From: Betaproteobacteria bacterium
Lineage (GTDB): Bacteria; Pseudomonadota; Gammaproteobacteria; Burkholderiales; Rhodocyclaceae
Length of the DNA: 6,486 nucleotides
Assembly (NCBI GenBank): GCA_028065725.1
Contig: JAPTVL010000332.1
Span: 1-6,486, forward strand
Direction: 5' to 3'
Shown here: positions 1 through 5,796 of the stretch, piece by piece
Position numbering within the stretch: the stretch's first letter is position 1
How the letters are laid out: each line of letters opens with the position of its first letter
Notes under the pieces: generated by a model
Told to the model about the DNA's origin: nothing
Seen by the model: only the letters and a program-made list of their open reading frames with translations
The model's database searches: none
Made by a program: the position numbers and the translations under genes

Positions 1-85
1 AACAACCGGCCTATGGCATGGTATCGAGCGCAACTCATGGCATCACAGGCACATAGTACCATCCGTAATGCCATGAAAAAAGCAT

Positions 86-102
86 GCTTGGCGTTGCCAA
101 GC
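86..102. repeat. Perfect 7-bp inverted repeat with 3-nt loop
   Basis: GCTTGGC and GCCAAGC flank GTT, giving a perfect short hairpin or two-fold operator. Its right arm contains the first TGCCA of the outer repeat triplet, so a dimeric protein could compete with the arm-binding protein here. No T-run follows on either strand, so a terminator is unlikely. Confidence 0.45.
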
Positions 103-122
103 GGTGCCAGTCAATGCCAGAC
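95..122. repeat. Outer triplet of 10-bp-phased TGCCA repeats
   Basis: TGCCA occurs at 95, 105 and 115, exactly one helical turn apart, and the last copy continues as TGCCAGAC. A second triplet at 170-197 has the same period and the same ending. Three direct repeats on one face of the helix, close to an integration core, are the arrangement expected of arm-type binding sites for a tyrosine recombinase. The repeats are seen directly; the integrase-binding role is inferred. Confidence 0.6.
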
Positions 123-169
123 AAAAAGTCTAAAAGTTAAACGTTTACGCTTAGTTATGCGATATTTGA

Positions 170-197
170 TGCCACCAGATGCCAGCCGCTGCCAGAC
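170..197. repeat. Inner triplet of 10-bp-phased TGCCA repeats
   Basis: TGCCA occurs at 170, 180 and 190 with an exact 10-bp period, and the last copy reads TGCCAGAC as in the outer triplet. This set begins 75 bp after the other and ends 7 bp before the guaA-like core. The position directly beside the core fits an attachment-site arm for the element's integrase. The integrase gene itself is not in the window and would be expected to the left. Confidence 0.6.
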
Positions 198-203
198 GTT
201 GGA

Positions 204-221
204 TCATTCCCACTCGATCAT
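204..221 (-). other. Putative att core: copy of the guaA 3' end
   Basis: On the minus strand this stretch reads ATG ATC GAG TGG GAA TGA. The last five codons, Ile-Glu-Trp-Glu-stop, match the conserved C-terminus of GMP synthase (GuaA), whose gene end is an established integration site for tyrosine-recombinase elements. The frame is not guaA beyond the core: reading upstream (rightwards) an in-frame TAG appears four codons before the ATG. This is therefore a duplicated core at an element boundary, not the end of a working guaA gene. Repeat arms flank it on both sides, as in an att site. The exact crossover point cannot be read from one junction. Confidence 0.6.
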
Positions 222-395
222 TTTTGACGGCTATAAGCCAAGATAAAATATAGATATTATTATTCTGGTTATTACGTATACCGTCACTTCTACCGTCATA
301 ATTTAAGCGCTTTTTCTGGCGCGAGTTTGACGGGTAGGATACTCCAGCGCATCAATTATCAACCATCGCCGAGCTTTGTAACCGGATACGCCACC
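222..395. other. AT-rich non-coding end segment with CCGTCA/TGACGG motifs
   Basis: This segment between the att-like core and the hipA stop codon is much richer in A and T than the genes beside it and encodes nothing convincing. It holds TGACGG at 225 and 328 and CCGTCA at 281 and 293. The middle two are part of an 8-bp direct repeat, TACCGTCA, at 279 and 291 (12-bp period). Binding sites for an integrase or excisionase on the second att arm are a reasonable reading. No strong terminator for hipA is visible; only a weak GCGC-loop-GCGC element lies around 306-323. Confidence 0.4.
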
Positions 396-1664
396 TTATT
401 CATCGAGCCGCCTCTGCCTCTCAATGAAAAAGCACTCGGGCAGGATGGCCGGAGCGATGTAGTCCATGTCCTGGGCCGTCACTCCGCAGGCGAAGAAAGT
501 CTCGCGCCAGTGACGCACCACGCCCACGAGCCGATCGATCTCCGCGCGTGCCTCTTCCGCCGACAACCCGAAACGGCCCACCTGTGACAGTAAATTATAG
601 ATGCTGCCCGTGCGACCGTAGTTGCCGACGGTCAATGCCAGATCCCTCCTCTCCAGGCTTACCACCGGTGCGGGTACCAAATCGTAGGCCGGCGACAGCC
701 GCCATCCCTTCTGCCTGCGCAGCAGAGCATGGTTGCGCGGGTGATCGTCGTTGTTGGTCACAGCGGCGTTAAAGACCATGCGCCGAAATAACTCGGCACA
801 GTCGGCCTCCGGCTTATCGGACCAGCGGCGCAGGTTGTCGGCCAACAGCGGGTAGGACCAGCGTTCGCGGTCCAGGTGGCTGTCGCCGCAATCGAGCACG
901 GTCAGCCCACTGACGAGGCCGAAGCGCAGGTAGCCCTTGTCGGTGTGGTCGCGATCGAAGCGCTGCAGCATCAGCACATCACTGTCGCCGACCGTCTGCA
1001 GCCGCGCCTGCGTGACGTTCAGGCCGCAGCGGCGCGCAAGGTCGAGCGTTGCGAATTCGACACGCTGCAGATTGAAGCGGTCATCCTTGGAGGGAAACTT
1101 GCCGAGCCAAAGGCTTTGCGCGTCCTCGATCGTGGCCTTCGGCCGCGCACCGCCCATGCTGGTACCCGGATCGAGTTGTTCGAGCACGTGCGCGGCTACC
1201 GGCCTGCCCTCCTCGATCGCTTGCGTGGCCGCGATCAGTTCGGCCAGTTGGTGCGTGCGGTTGTACTGACGTTTGGGCGCCGGCGGTTCGGCATTCAGCC
1301 CGAAACTCAAATATCCCGCCCCGTCCTGCGGGCCATGCAGCAGGTAGTCGATCTCCTGGAGGTCAGCGGCGCCACGTTCGAGCTTGTGCTCGATGACACG
1401 CCGCCCCCAGGCATCGGGGCCGGCGTCCCGGACCGCGCCCGGAATGCCCTTGAGCTGGGTGAACTCATAGACGGTCTTGTCCAAGGGCAACTGGAACGGA
1501 TCGAGTGCGACCGCTTCTTGCCGCTGAAGGTAGCGATCGCCGTAGCGAAAGCGCCCGATCTGCGTGCCGTCGGGCAGCGTCTGCACCCTGAGCAGCGCCG
1601 CCGGCACTGTCTCCAGGGTTCCGGGGAGCTGGATGTAAACATAGGCTTCGCGCTCAGAAGTCAT
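396..1664 (-). CDS. hipA: HipA-family serine/threonine kinase toxin
   Basis: A 422-residue HipA-type kinase, close to the usual length of about 440. HipA toxins phosphorylate a cellular target (glutamyl-tRNA synthetase in E. coli) and arrest growth when the antitoxin is lost. The N-terminal HipA domain includes FRYGDRYL near residue 39. The Gly-rich loop GTSMGGARPK (167-176) carries Ser169 where E. coli HipA autophosphorylates. Lys189 is the likely ATP-binding lysine. The catalytic loop NNDDHPRN (304-311) has Asp306 and Asn311, and the DFG-like LSPAYDLVP (323-331) has Asp328. All key residues look present, so the kinase is predicted active. I chose the ATG at 1664: it has an AAGGCGAG ribosome site just upstream and overlaps the antitoxin end by 11 bp. 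An ATG at 1733 would add 23 residues and overlap much more. Co-transcribed with hipB. The substrate is unknown. Confidence 0.9.
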   Translation of the reverse strand: MTSEREAYVYIQLPGTLETVPAALLRVQTLPDGTQIGRFRYGDRYLQRQEAVALDPFQLPLDKTVYEFTQLKGIPGAVRDAGPDAWGRRVIEHKLERGAADLQEIDYLLHGPQDGAGYLSFGLNAEPPAPKRQYNRTHQLAELIAATQAIEEGRPVAAHVLEQLDPGTSMGGARPKATIEDAQSLWLGKFPSKDDRFNLQRVEFATLDLARRCGLNVTQARLQTVGDSDVLMLQRFDRDHTDKGYLRFGLVSGLTVLDCGDSHLDRERWSYPLLADNLRRWSDKPEADCAELFRRMVFNAAVTNNDDHPRNHALLRRQKGWRLSPAYDLVPAPVVSLERRDLALTVGNYGRTGSIYNLLSQVGRFGLSAEEARAEIDRLVGVVRHWRETFFACGVTAQDMDYIAPAILPECFFIERQRRLDE

Positions 1665-1986
1665 AGTCGTCGCTCGCCTTCCTGGACTTGCCTGCGCGCG
1701 TGGGGCGGCGAGACGCTTCGAGCGCCTTGCCATGCAGGTCGGTGTCGGGATTGGCGACGGCCTCTAGGGAATTGTCGAGGCCGAGCACCCATAGGACGGT
1801 GATGCATACGCCGACTGACGTGCCCGGCTTACCCAGTTCCAGCGCGGTGAGAGTGTTGCGGTTGATGCCAGCCTTGCCGGCGAGGTCGGCGACTGACCAG
1901 CCGCGCCGAATCCGCGCGACCCGGATACGCTGGCCCAGTTTGGCGACGCGCTCGGCAGCTTGCTGCGGCATCATGAATTTGATCAT
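1654..1986 (-). CDS. hipB: HipB-like XRE-family antitoxin/repressor
   Basis: A small helix-turn-helix protein encoded directly upstream of hipA, the normal order for this toxin-antitoxin family. The XRE domain runs from LGQRIRVARIRRGW through VADLAGKAGINRNTLTALE to LGKPG, followed by a second helical part containing VLWVLGLDNSLEAV. The tail is basic and then acidic (ending DDYDF), a flexible region that in relatives can contact the toxin or mark the protein for proteolysis. It should neutralise HipA and repress its own promoter. The start is uncertain: in-frame candidates are TTG 2007 and ATGs at 1998, 1986, 1974 and 1971, none with a well-spaced ribosome site. I chose 1986 as a middle estimate. 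The gene ends inside the start region of hipA, which suggests translational coupling. Confidence 0.85.
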   Translation of the reverse strand: MIKFMMPQQAAERVAKLGQRIRVARIRRGWSVADLAGKAGINRNTLTALELGKPGTSVGVCITVLWVLGLDNSLEAVANPDTDLHGKALEASRRPTRAGKSRKASDDYDF

Positions 1987-1991
1987 ATGAT
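1982..1991. promoter_or_regulatory. Palindrome at hipB start, candidate operator
   Basis: ATCATATGAT is a perfect 10-bp palindrome overlapping one candidate hipB start codon. The sequence TTAGGCAT follows at 1991-1998 and recurs at 2108-2115, and ATTAGGC recurs at 2021-2027. HipB proteins bind several operators in their own promoter region, so these are candidate sites. Binding is inferred only from position and symmetry. Confidence 0.35.
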
Positions 1992-2018
1992 TAGGCATAT
2001 TCCACAATAACGCCCACT

Positions 2019-2047
2019 ATATTAGGCGCGTATAGCGAATGACGCAA
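2019..2047 (-). promoter_or_regulatory. Predicted sigma-70 promoter of hipBA
   Basis: On the minus strand TTGCGT (2047-2042) and TAATAT (2024-2019) are separated by exactly 17 bp, a good sigma-70 match. Transcription would begin near 2012, just upstream of the hipB start candidates. A short inverted repeat, CGCC (2011-2014) and GGCG (2025-2028), brackets the -10 box, so a bound repressor would block polymerase. Confidence 0.6.
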
Positions 2048-2134
2048 GCTTTGTGAGGAAGCATCTGCTGCCTTAAATAGGCAAACACTTCGATAATGTC
2101 ATTTATTTTAGGCATTCTGCACATCAGTTTTCCA

Positions 2135-2176
2135 CGATAACAATGCATCTGTTAGCGTGCAGACACGGTGTTATCG
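2135..2176. repeat. 8-bp inverted repeat with 26-bp spacer
   Basis: CGATAACA (2135-2142) is matched by TGTTATCG (2169-2176). It lies just past the stop codon of the nuclease-like gene and upstream of the hipBA promoter. There is no T-run after either arm, so a classical intrinsic terminator is not supported. It could be a protein-binding site or an RNA hairpin at the operon end. Confidence 0.35.
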
Positions 2177-2179
2177 ACC

Positions 2180-2872
2180 TCATTCGCCTTCTCGAAGAAT
2201 AGAAAAGGGGACCCTATGGCGGACATACTCGATGCGCAAAGCACGCGAGGCCTCCGACCTTCCCTGCGCTCCCGGTCTGCGGACTCGGCCCTTCGGCTGG
2301 GCACTAGCGTCGAGGCGACTGTCTATTTGTAGACAATCGCAATCCACTTGGAACGCACACGCATCGCACGTTCTCAGGGATGAGGACCGGCGAGGCAAAA
2401 TCCGTCCAGCGAGAATTTCTTCCCTGCGCCTGACCAAGGCAACCACTTGCTCGTCACTCATCAATTCGACGCGGTGCGCGATCGGTAAGGCTCGCCTGGT
2501 AGGCGCCTTCACCATTACATACGCGTAGGTGGCCACTGGCTGCCGCGTCTGGCCCATCACTGCCATCCTTTGCGCAGATAGTTGAATTACATCTGACAGG
2601 AACGGTCGATTGATCCACCGGCACTTTAATTCCACCAGCACGATCAGGCCGGAAGGCATCCTGTATGCACGATCGAGCTTCGCAACCAGCCCAACGGGCT
2701 TGAACACTCGGAATAACTTTTCCATGTACACCAGTTTGGCATCCAACAGTACTTCCGGTCTGGATGCGCGTTCTGCCAGGACGGCAATCGCTCCACGCGA
2801 TAGCCAGTGACCGTGGATAAGAGCGATGCAGACGACAGCGACGCTGCAGACCACCCAGAGTAACGTCGTCAT
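2180..2872 (-). CDS. Membrane-anchored Cas4/RecB-like PD-(D/E)XK nuclease subunit
   Basis: A 230-residue protein with a hydrophobic N-terminal segment (residues 4-20), probably a single membrane anchor with the rest in the cytoplasm. The core has the PD-(D/E)XK pattern: Asp67 in VAKLDRAY and Glu81-x-Lys83 in VELKCR, 14 residues apart, followed by Gln97 and Gln101. Near the C-terminus C169-x2-C172-x5-C178 reproduces the spacing of the three C-terminal iron-sulfur cysteines of Cas4 nucleases. What is missing is the N-terminal part of Cas4, with its first cluster cysteine and G-x3-H-E motif; the gene immediately upstream supplies just that pattern. The start at 2872 has an excellent GGAGG six bases upstream and overlaps the upstream stop (ATGA). 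No CRISPR genes are nearby, so a role in adaptation is unlikely. Predicted as a metal-dependent DNA nuclease; substrate unknown. The tail after residue 185 is basic. Confidence 0.7.
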   Translation of the reverse strand: MTTLLWVVCSVAVVCIALIHGHWLSRGAIAVLAERASRPEVLLDAKLVYMEKLFRVFKPVGLVAKLDRAYRMPSGLIVLVELKCRWINRPFLSDVIQLSAQRMAVMGQTRQPVATYAYVMVKAPTRRALPIAHRVELMSDEQVVALVRRREEILAGRILPRRSSSLRTCDACAFQVDCDCLQIDSRLDASAQPKGRVRRPGAQGRSEASRALRIEYVRHRVPFSILREGE

Positions 2873-3324
2873 TCGCCACCTCCATCCCGTTTCTTAAACC
2901 TTCGCAACCCCACTGCGACGACATCCAGAGCGATGCGAACGGGCCGCTGCAATGCGGGCCATCGGCGCATCACCATGCAGATGCTCGGTGCCACACGGTA
3001 ATAGAACCAGATGAGGCGGCGGCCCCAACTCCTCGGACGGAGAACCTCGTCTCTGAATCGGCGCAGTTCCCAGGTCTGCCATGACTCCCCGAATACGCAG
3101 GTGGAGACGAAACATCGGCCCTTCCGCCAAGCTGATGCCGCCCCTTCCCTGTAAAACCGCTCGTGCTCAAGTAGTCCGCGCGCTATGGCTCGCTGTCGGC
3201 GCGCCGAAGGGCGGCTTCCATACAGATGTTCAAACACCAAAAGTTTCTCGCACCGCCCCATCTGAGCCAGATCAGAGGCAATGACCATACGATCATCCGC
3301 AGATCGGCTCCCACGCTTCTTCAT
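2869..3324 (-). CDS. CFI-box domain protein with Cas4-like N-terminus
   Basis: A 151-residue protein in two parts. Residues 13-60 read like the front of a Cas4-type protein: Cys25 in MGRCEK, then Gly50-x3-His54-Glu55 in RGLLEHERF. Residues 71-115 contain CFVSTCVFG followed by LRRFRDEVLRP, GRRLIWFYY and SP-like VAPS, which fits the CFI-box C-terminal domain found on diverse bacterial proteins; its function is poorly known. The start at 3324 is preferred because GATGAGG lies five bases upstream and it follows the previous gene closely (stop at 3332). Met13 (3288) is an alternative. A longer reading frame extending to 3600 is an overlap with the upstream gene. Its stop overlaps the next start by ATGA, so the two are probably made in equal amounts. 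Inference: it contributes the missing cysteine to an iron-sulfur nuclease formed with the downstream protein. Confidence 0.65.
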   Translation of the reverse strand: MKKRGSRSADDRMVIASDLAQMGRCEKLLVFEHLYGSRPSARRQRAIARGLLEHERFYREGAASAWRKGRCFVSTCVFGESWQTWELRRFRDEVLRPRSWGRRLIWFYYRVAPSICMVMRRWPALQRPVRIALDVVAVGLRRFKKRDGGGE

Positions 3325-3331
3325 TTGCGCC

Positions 3332-3610
3332 TCATCCCTCAAGCGATGAGGCAAACAGGTCGTTGGTGACATCGCTACTGCCTTCCTGCGCGCCACCTTG
3401 CGAGTTCTGATACGGCAAGCCGCTCCCCACCCCATTGAATAGACCGGTCTGGACCAACAAACCGTCATAAGCCAGCAGGCGCAGGCGGTTGACCCGCTTG
3501 GTGCCCTTGTGGAACTGGACCAGGTCGTCATAAAGACGCGGATGATCGGCACGCGCCAGTTCGAAAACGAGACGAATGGGTTTGGCCTCCTTCTGAGCAT
3601 CAGTGCTCAT
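3332..3610 (-). CDS. Small ParR-like partition adaptor candidate
   Basis: A 92-residue protein encoded immediately after the actin-like ATPase, overlapping its stop by ATGA and preceded by AGGGAG eight bases upstream. In type II plasmid partition the gene after parM usually encodes ParR, the small DNA-binding adaptor that links the centromere to the filament. Here the N-terminal half, with IRLVFELARADHPRLYDDLV followed by a basic KGTKRVNRLRLLAYDGL, would fit a short strand plus two helices of a ribbon-helix-helix-like DNA-binding fold. The C-terminal third is polar and Gly/Ser-rich, probably flexible, and could contact ParM. The assignment rests on position, size and pattern, not on a recognised family; it may be an uncharacterised protein. 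Confidence 0.6.
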   Translation of the reverse strand: MSTDAQKEAKPIRLVFELARADHPRLYDDLVQFHKGTKRVNRLRLLAYDGLLVQTGLFNGVGSGLPYQNSQGGAQEGSSDVTNDLFASSLEG

Positions 3611-4650
3611 TCGCTGACTCCCTGTGCGACTTGGGCACGCTCCTGTCCCCCTGCGGCCATTACGCTGCGCGCGTAGTTCTGCCCGGCAAGCTGAAAGCCC
3701 CGCACATTGGCAAACATCGGTGCCTTCACCTCATGGATGCGATGTTTCGGAAAAGCCGCCTTCACCGCCTTGCGGAACAGGAACGCCCCGCCCCCAACCA
3801 GGATGATGTTCTGCAGGCTATGCGGCGCCTCGATCCACGCCTTCATCGACGACACGGCCTGCTCGGCAACGGTCTCCGCCAGCGGCAGCAGGTGTTTCAT
3901 GTCGTATGGCTTCTGGAAGATCACCGGCTGCTTGCCGGTGCGCAGCGCCAAGTCGATGGCGTCGTAGTCCCGGTAGGGCAAACCGATGTCCTTGGTGATC
4001 TCGGCCGCCAGCAAGCGCAGCACATCGGACATGCCGCGGTTGAACGAGTAGCTCTGCTTCTGCACCAATCGCATGCCGCGGGCCACCAACCAATCGAAGG
4101 TGCGCGAGCCCGGATCGATGATCAGGCTCTGCTCGTTGCCGATGCTCGCCATCTTCTGGTGCTCGGAGGCGTAGTGCACCAGTGCCCCCTGCGGCTGGGC
4201 CACAGCCAGCGCCTTGCCTACCGTCACAGCCTTGCCGCCACCGATGTCATGCCGGCCGGTCATGGCCTTTTCCAGCGAGGCCTTCTTGACGGCGAAAAGC
4301 GCGACTGGCAGGCCGACCACCAGCAAGTCGATGCGGCTGAGCTTCATCATGCTGAGGGCACCTCTCAACAACGCCATATATTCGGGCGTCTCGGTGTATT
4401 CGTCGTGTAGTTGCTTGGCGCGGAAGGTATCGGCGGCGAGGCTTACATCCGGCCCGACCTCATAGAACAGCGGGCCAATGGGGATGCACACCGTCTGCTT
4501 GCGCTCGCTGGCCTGCCACGACGGCGAGTCGTCGCTGGATGGATAGGCGACGGAAGGGAAACTGGCGCAGCGGATGTCGGCGCCGACTGCTGCCGTAACG
4601 AACTTGGTGTTGCCCGATCCGACATCCACCGCTCTGACGATCAGTTCCAT
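3607..4650 (-). CDS. ParM/StbA-type actin-like ATPase (PRTRC protein D-like)
   Basis: A 347-residue member of the actin/Hsp70-fold ATPases that form filaments to move low-copy plasmids and some integrative elements to daughter cells. Phosphate-1 motif VDVGSGNTKF is at residues 8-17, phosphate-2 LIIDPGSRTFDW at 176-187, and the adenosine motif NIILVGGGAF at 281-290. The ending PMFANVRGFQLAG (311-323) is typical of this group. The overall sequence resembles PRTRC system protein D as I remember the family, but no other PRTRC genes are in the window. The start at 4650 has TTGGAG seven bases upstream; an upstream start at 4680 would add ten residues without support. First of a four-gene operon. 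The role on this element is probably segregation during its excised, replicating stage. Confidence 0.88.
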   Translation of the reverse strand: MELIVRAVDVGSGNTKFVTAAVGADIRCASFPSVAYPSSDDSPSWQASERKQTVCIPIGPLFYEVGPDVSLAADTFRAKQLHDEYTETPEYMALLRGALSMMKLSRIDLLVVGLPVALFAVKKASLEKAMTGRHDIGGGKAVTVGKALAVAQPQGALVHYASEHQKMASIGNEQSLIIDPGSRTFDWLVARGMRLVQKQSYSFNRGMSDVLRLLAAEITKDIGLPYRDYDAIDLALRTGKQPVIFQKPYDMKHLLPLAETVAEQAVSSMKAWIEAPHSLQNIILVGGGAFLFRKAVKAAFPKHRIHEVKAPMFANVRGFQLAGQNYARSVMAAGGQERAQVAQGVSE

Positions 4651-4651
4651 A

Positions 4652-4789
4652 TCAAGACTCCAAGGTAGGTTGCAGGTCAATCAGCATCGACAGAGCGACC
4701 TGATTCCGCCACACGAAATCCCCACTCACTGAGCCCGATTTCGGCATCAGGTCCGGACGGCTGTCACTCGATGTGAACTGCGTCGTCAT
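4652..4789 (-). CDS. Possible small protein upstream of parM
   Basis: A 45-codon frame whose TGA lies one base before the parM ATG. It starts at an ATG at 4789, or as 53 codons from 4813, where AGGGG sits too close to the ATG to be a normal ribosome site. Most third positions are G or C, as in nearby genes. The C-terminal half, GDFVWRNQVALSMLIDLQPTLES from about residue 23, is hydrophobic and helix-like. No family recognised. It could be a leader peptide coupled to parM translation, or chance. Weak ribosome site and short length keep confidence low. Confidence 0.3.
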   Translation of the reverse strand: MTTQFTSSDSRPDLMPKSGSVSGDFVWRNQVALSMLIDLQPTLES

Positions 4790-5182
4790 TGCGTTGATGT
4801 CCGAGGTCGTCATCCCCTGGTGGGTACTGCATGTATGTCACTACGCTCTCACTTAAATGCCGGGCATCAACCCCTGCGCCGAAATATCTGCCGTTGCATT
4901 CGGCGCTCGGAAATCGGCTTGAGTTGTCCCGCCAGGCGCCAGAGGCAGAGTTTTCTCCTGTCAAGCCCACATGCCGCCTCGCTGCTCGCCACTTCGGCGC
5001 AATAAATGCGCCTTACCGCAATCTTCCGAGCACGCAAGTGCCACCCTCAATCCCCCGAGATTCACAGCGCTTTCGCGCCGCCTGCTTGACTACCCTGCCC
5101 CGCTTGGAGTCAACTACGGTTTCCCGAGGGCCATCCTGGCCCAGCTCCATCGCGGAGCAAAAGGCGTCGCAGTCGTTACCTG

Positions 5183-5384
5183 CCCTTGAAGCGCCGGTCC
5201 CGATCCAATGTGGCCGGAAGTGCCGTCACCCTTGAGGTGGCGGCCCGAGGTCTTCTTCGTAGTGCATGTCGCCGTGGCCTTGTCAGCGTTCGCGCTGGGT
5301 GCTCCTTGAGGCGCGCCACAGACAACAGAGCACCTGGCCGGCACCCGATGCCGCCCCTGTTCCCGCCATCCCTTGAGCACGCGG
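5183..5384. repeat. Four irregularly spaced CCCTTGAG-like boxes
   Basis: Imperfect 15-bp boxes begin at 5183, 5229, 5303 and 5370 and share CCTTGA, followed by a purine and a GC-rich end (for example CCCTTGAGGTGGCGG and CCCTTGAGCACGCGG). Spacings of 46, 74 and 67 bp are irregular, unlike classical iterons. They could be weak partition or replication protein sites or chance in GC-rich DNA. Confidence 0.25.
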
Positions 5385-5452
5385 TTTTCCGCAGCGCGCG
5401 GCTGTGTTTGCCTCTATAGGCTCCCCGCGCGTCTACGCTCACAAACTCGGCA

Positions 5453-5479
5453 CCGCCCTGGACTTTCGGTCAGGGGCGG
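5453..5479. repeat. Imperfect GC-rich hairpin
   Basis: CCGCCCTG pairs with CAGGGGCGG across a ten-base loop, with one bulged G. No T-run follows on either strand, so this is not a clear intrinsic terminator. It may be an RNA structure or protein site in the gap between the divergent genes. Confidence 0.3.
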
Positions 5480-5762
5480 ACCCATGCGAGTGGATGGCGC
5501 TACGAATCCAGAACTGATCCAACAGTAAAGCGCGAGGCAAGACCTCGTCGCCGATGCCTTCGCCACGCCCTAGAGGTCGGCTGGCATCACAACCCCCATG
5601 ACTGCAGAAATGCATGGATGGGCCGGATCAACAGTTTCGTTTTTAAGACAGACCGAGTTGGCTGGCGCGTGCGCGCTGACCGACGAACCCACTGGGTAAG
5701 TGTCGCGAAGTTGTGGTCGCGTGCGGCGCTGAAACTTTTGACCACTGACCGGCAAGGGCAAC

Positions 5763-5796
5763 GGAATCCGTCCTGCCGATGGCCTCAATGGATTCC
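5763..5796 (+). repeat. 7-bp inverted repeat in the leader of the integrase-domain gene
   Basis: GGAATCC and GGATTCC are separated by 20 bp and lie about 60-95 bases before the start codon at 5859. The placement suits an operator or leader RNA hairpin, but there is no direct evidence of function. Confidence 0.25.

Noticed and set aside
13..246. A 77-codon plus-strand frame over the att region.
   Set aside because: It runs through the phased repeats and the core, with no protein-like pattern and no ribosome site.
876..1802. A 308-codon open frame on the plus strand opposite hipA.
   Set aside because: It is the antisense of a GC-rich gene with clear HipA motifs; it shows no domain pattern and no ribosome site.
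2180..3324. A CRISPR-Cas adaptation locus, suggested by the Cas4-like motifs.
   Set aside because: There are no Cas1/Cas2-like genes and no repeat-spacer array in the window.
3325..3600. An N-terminal extension of the CFI-box gene to 3600.
   Set aside because: It overlaps nearly the whole ParR-like gene in another frame, has low-complexity Trp/Ser/Arg-rich translation, and the ATG at 3324 has a good ribosome site.
4831..5235. A 134-codon plus-strand frame in the large gap.
   Set aside because: Pro/Ser/Arg-rich without domain pattern, overlaps other frames equally open, no ribosome site; looks like chance in GC-rich DNA.
5690..5760. A possible IS21-like terminal repeat region (minus strand GTGGTCAAAAGTTTC and a similar CGACCACAACTTC nearby).
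   Set aside because: The two copies match poorly, no istA or istB coding is visible on either side, and there is no second end in the window.
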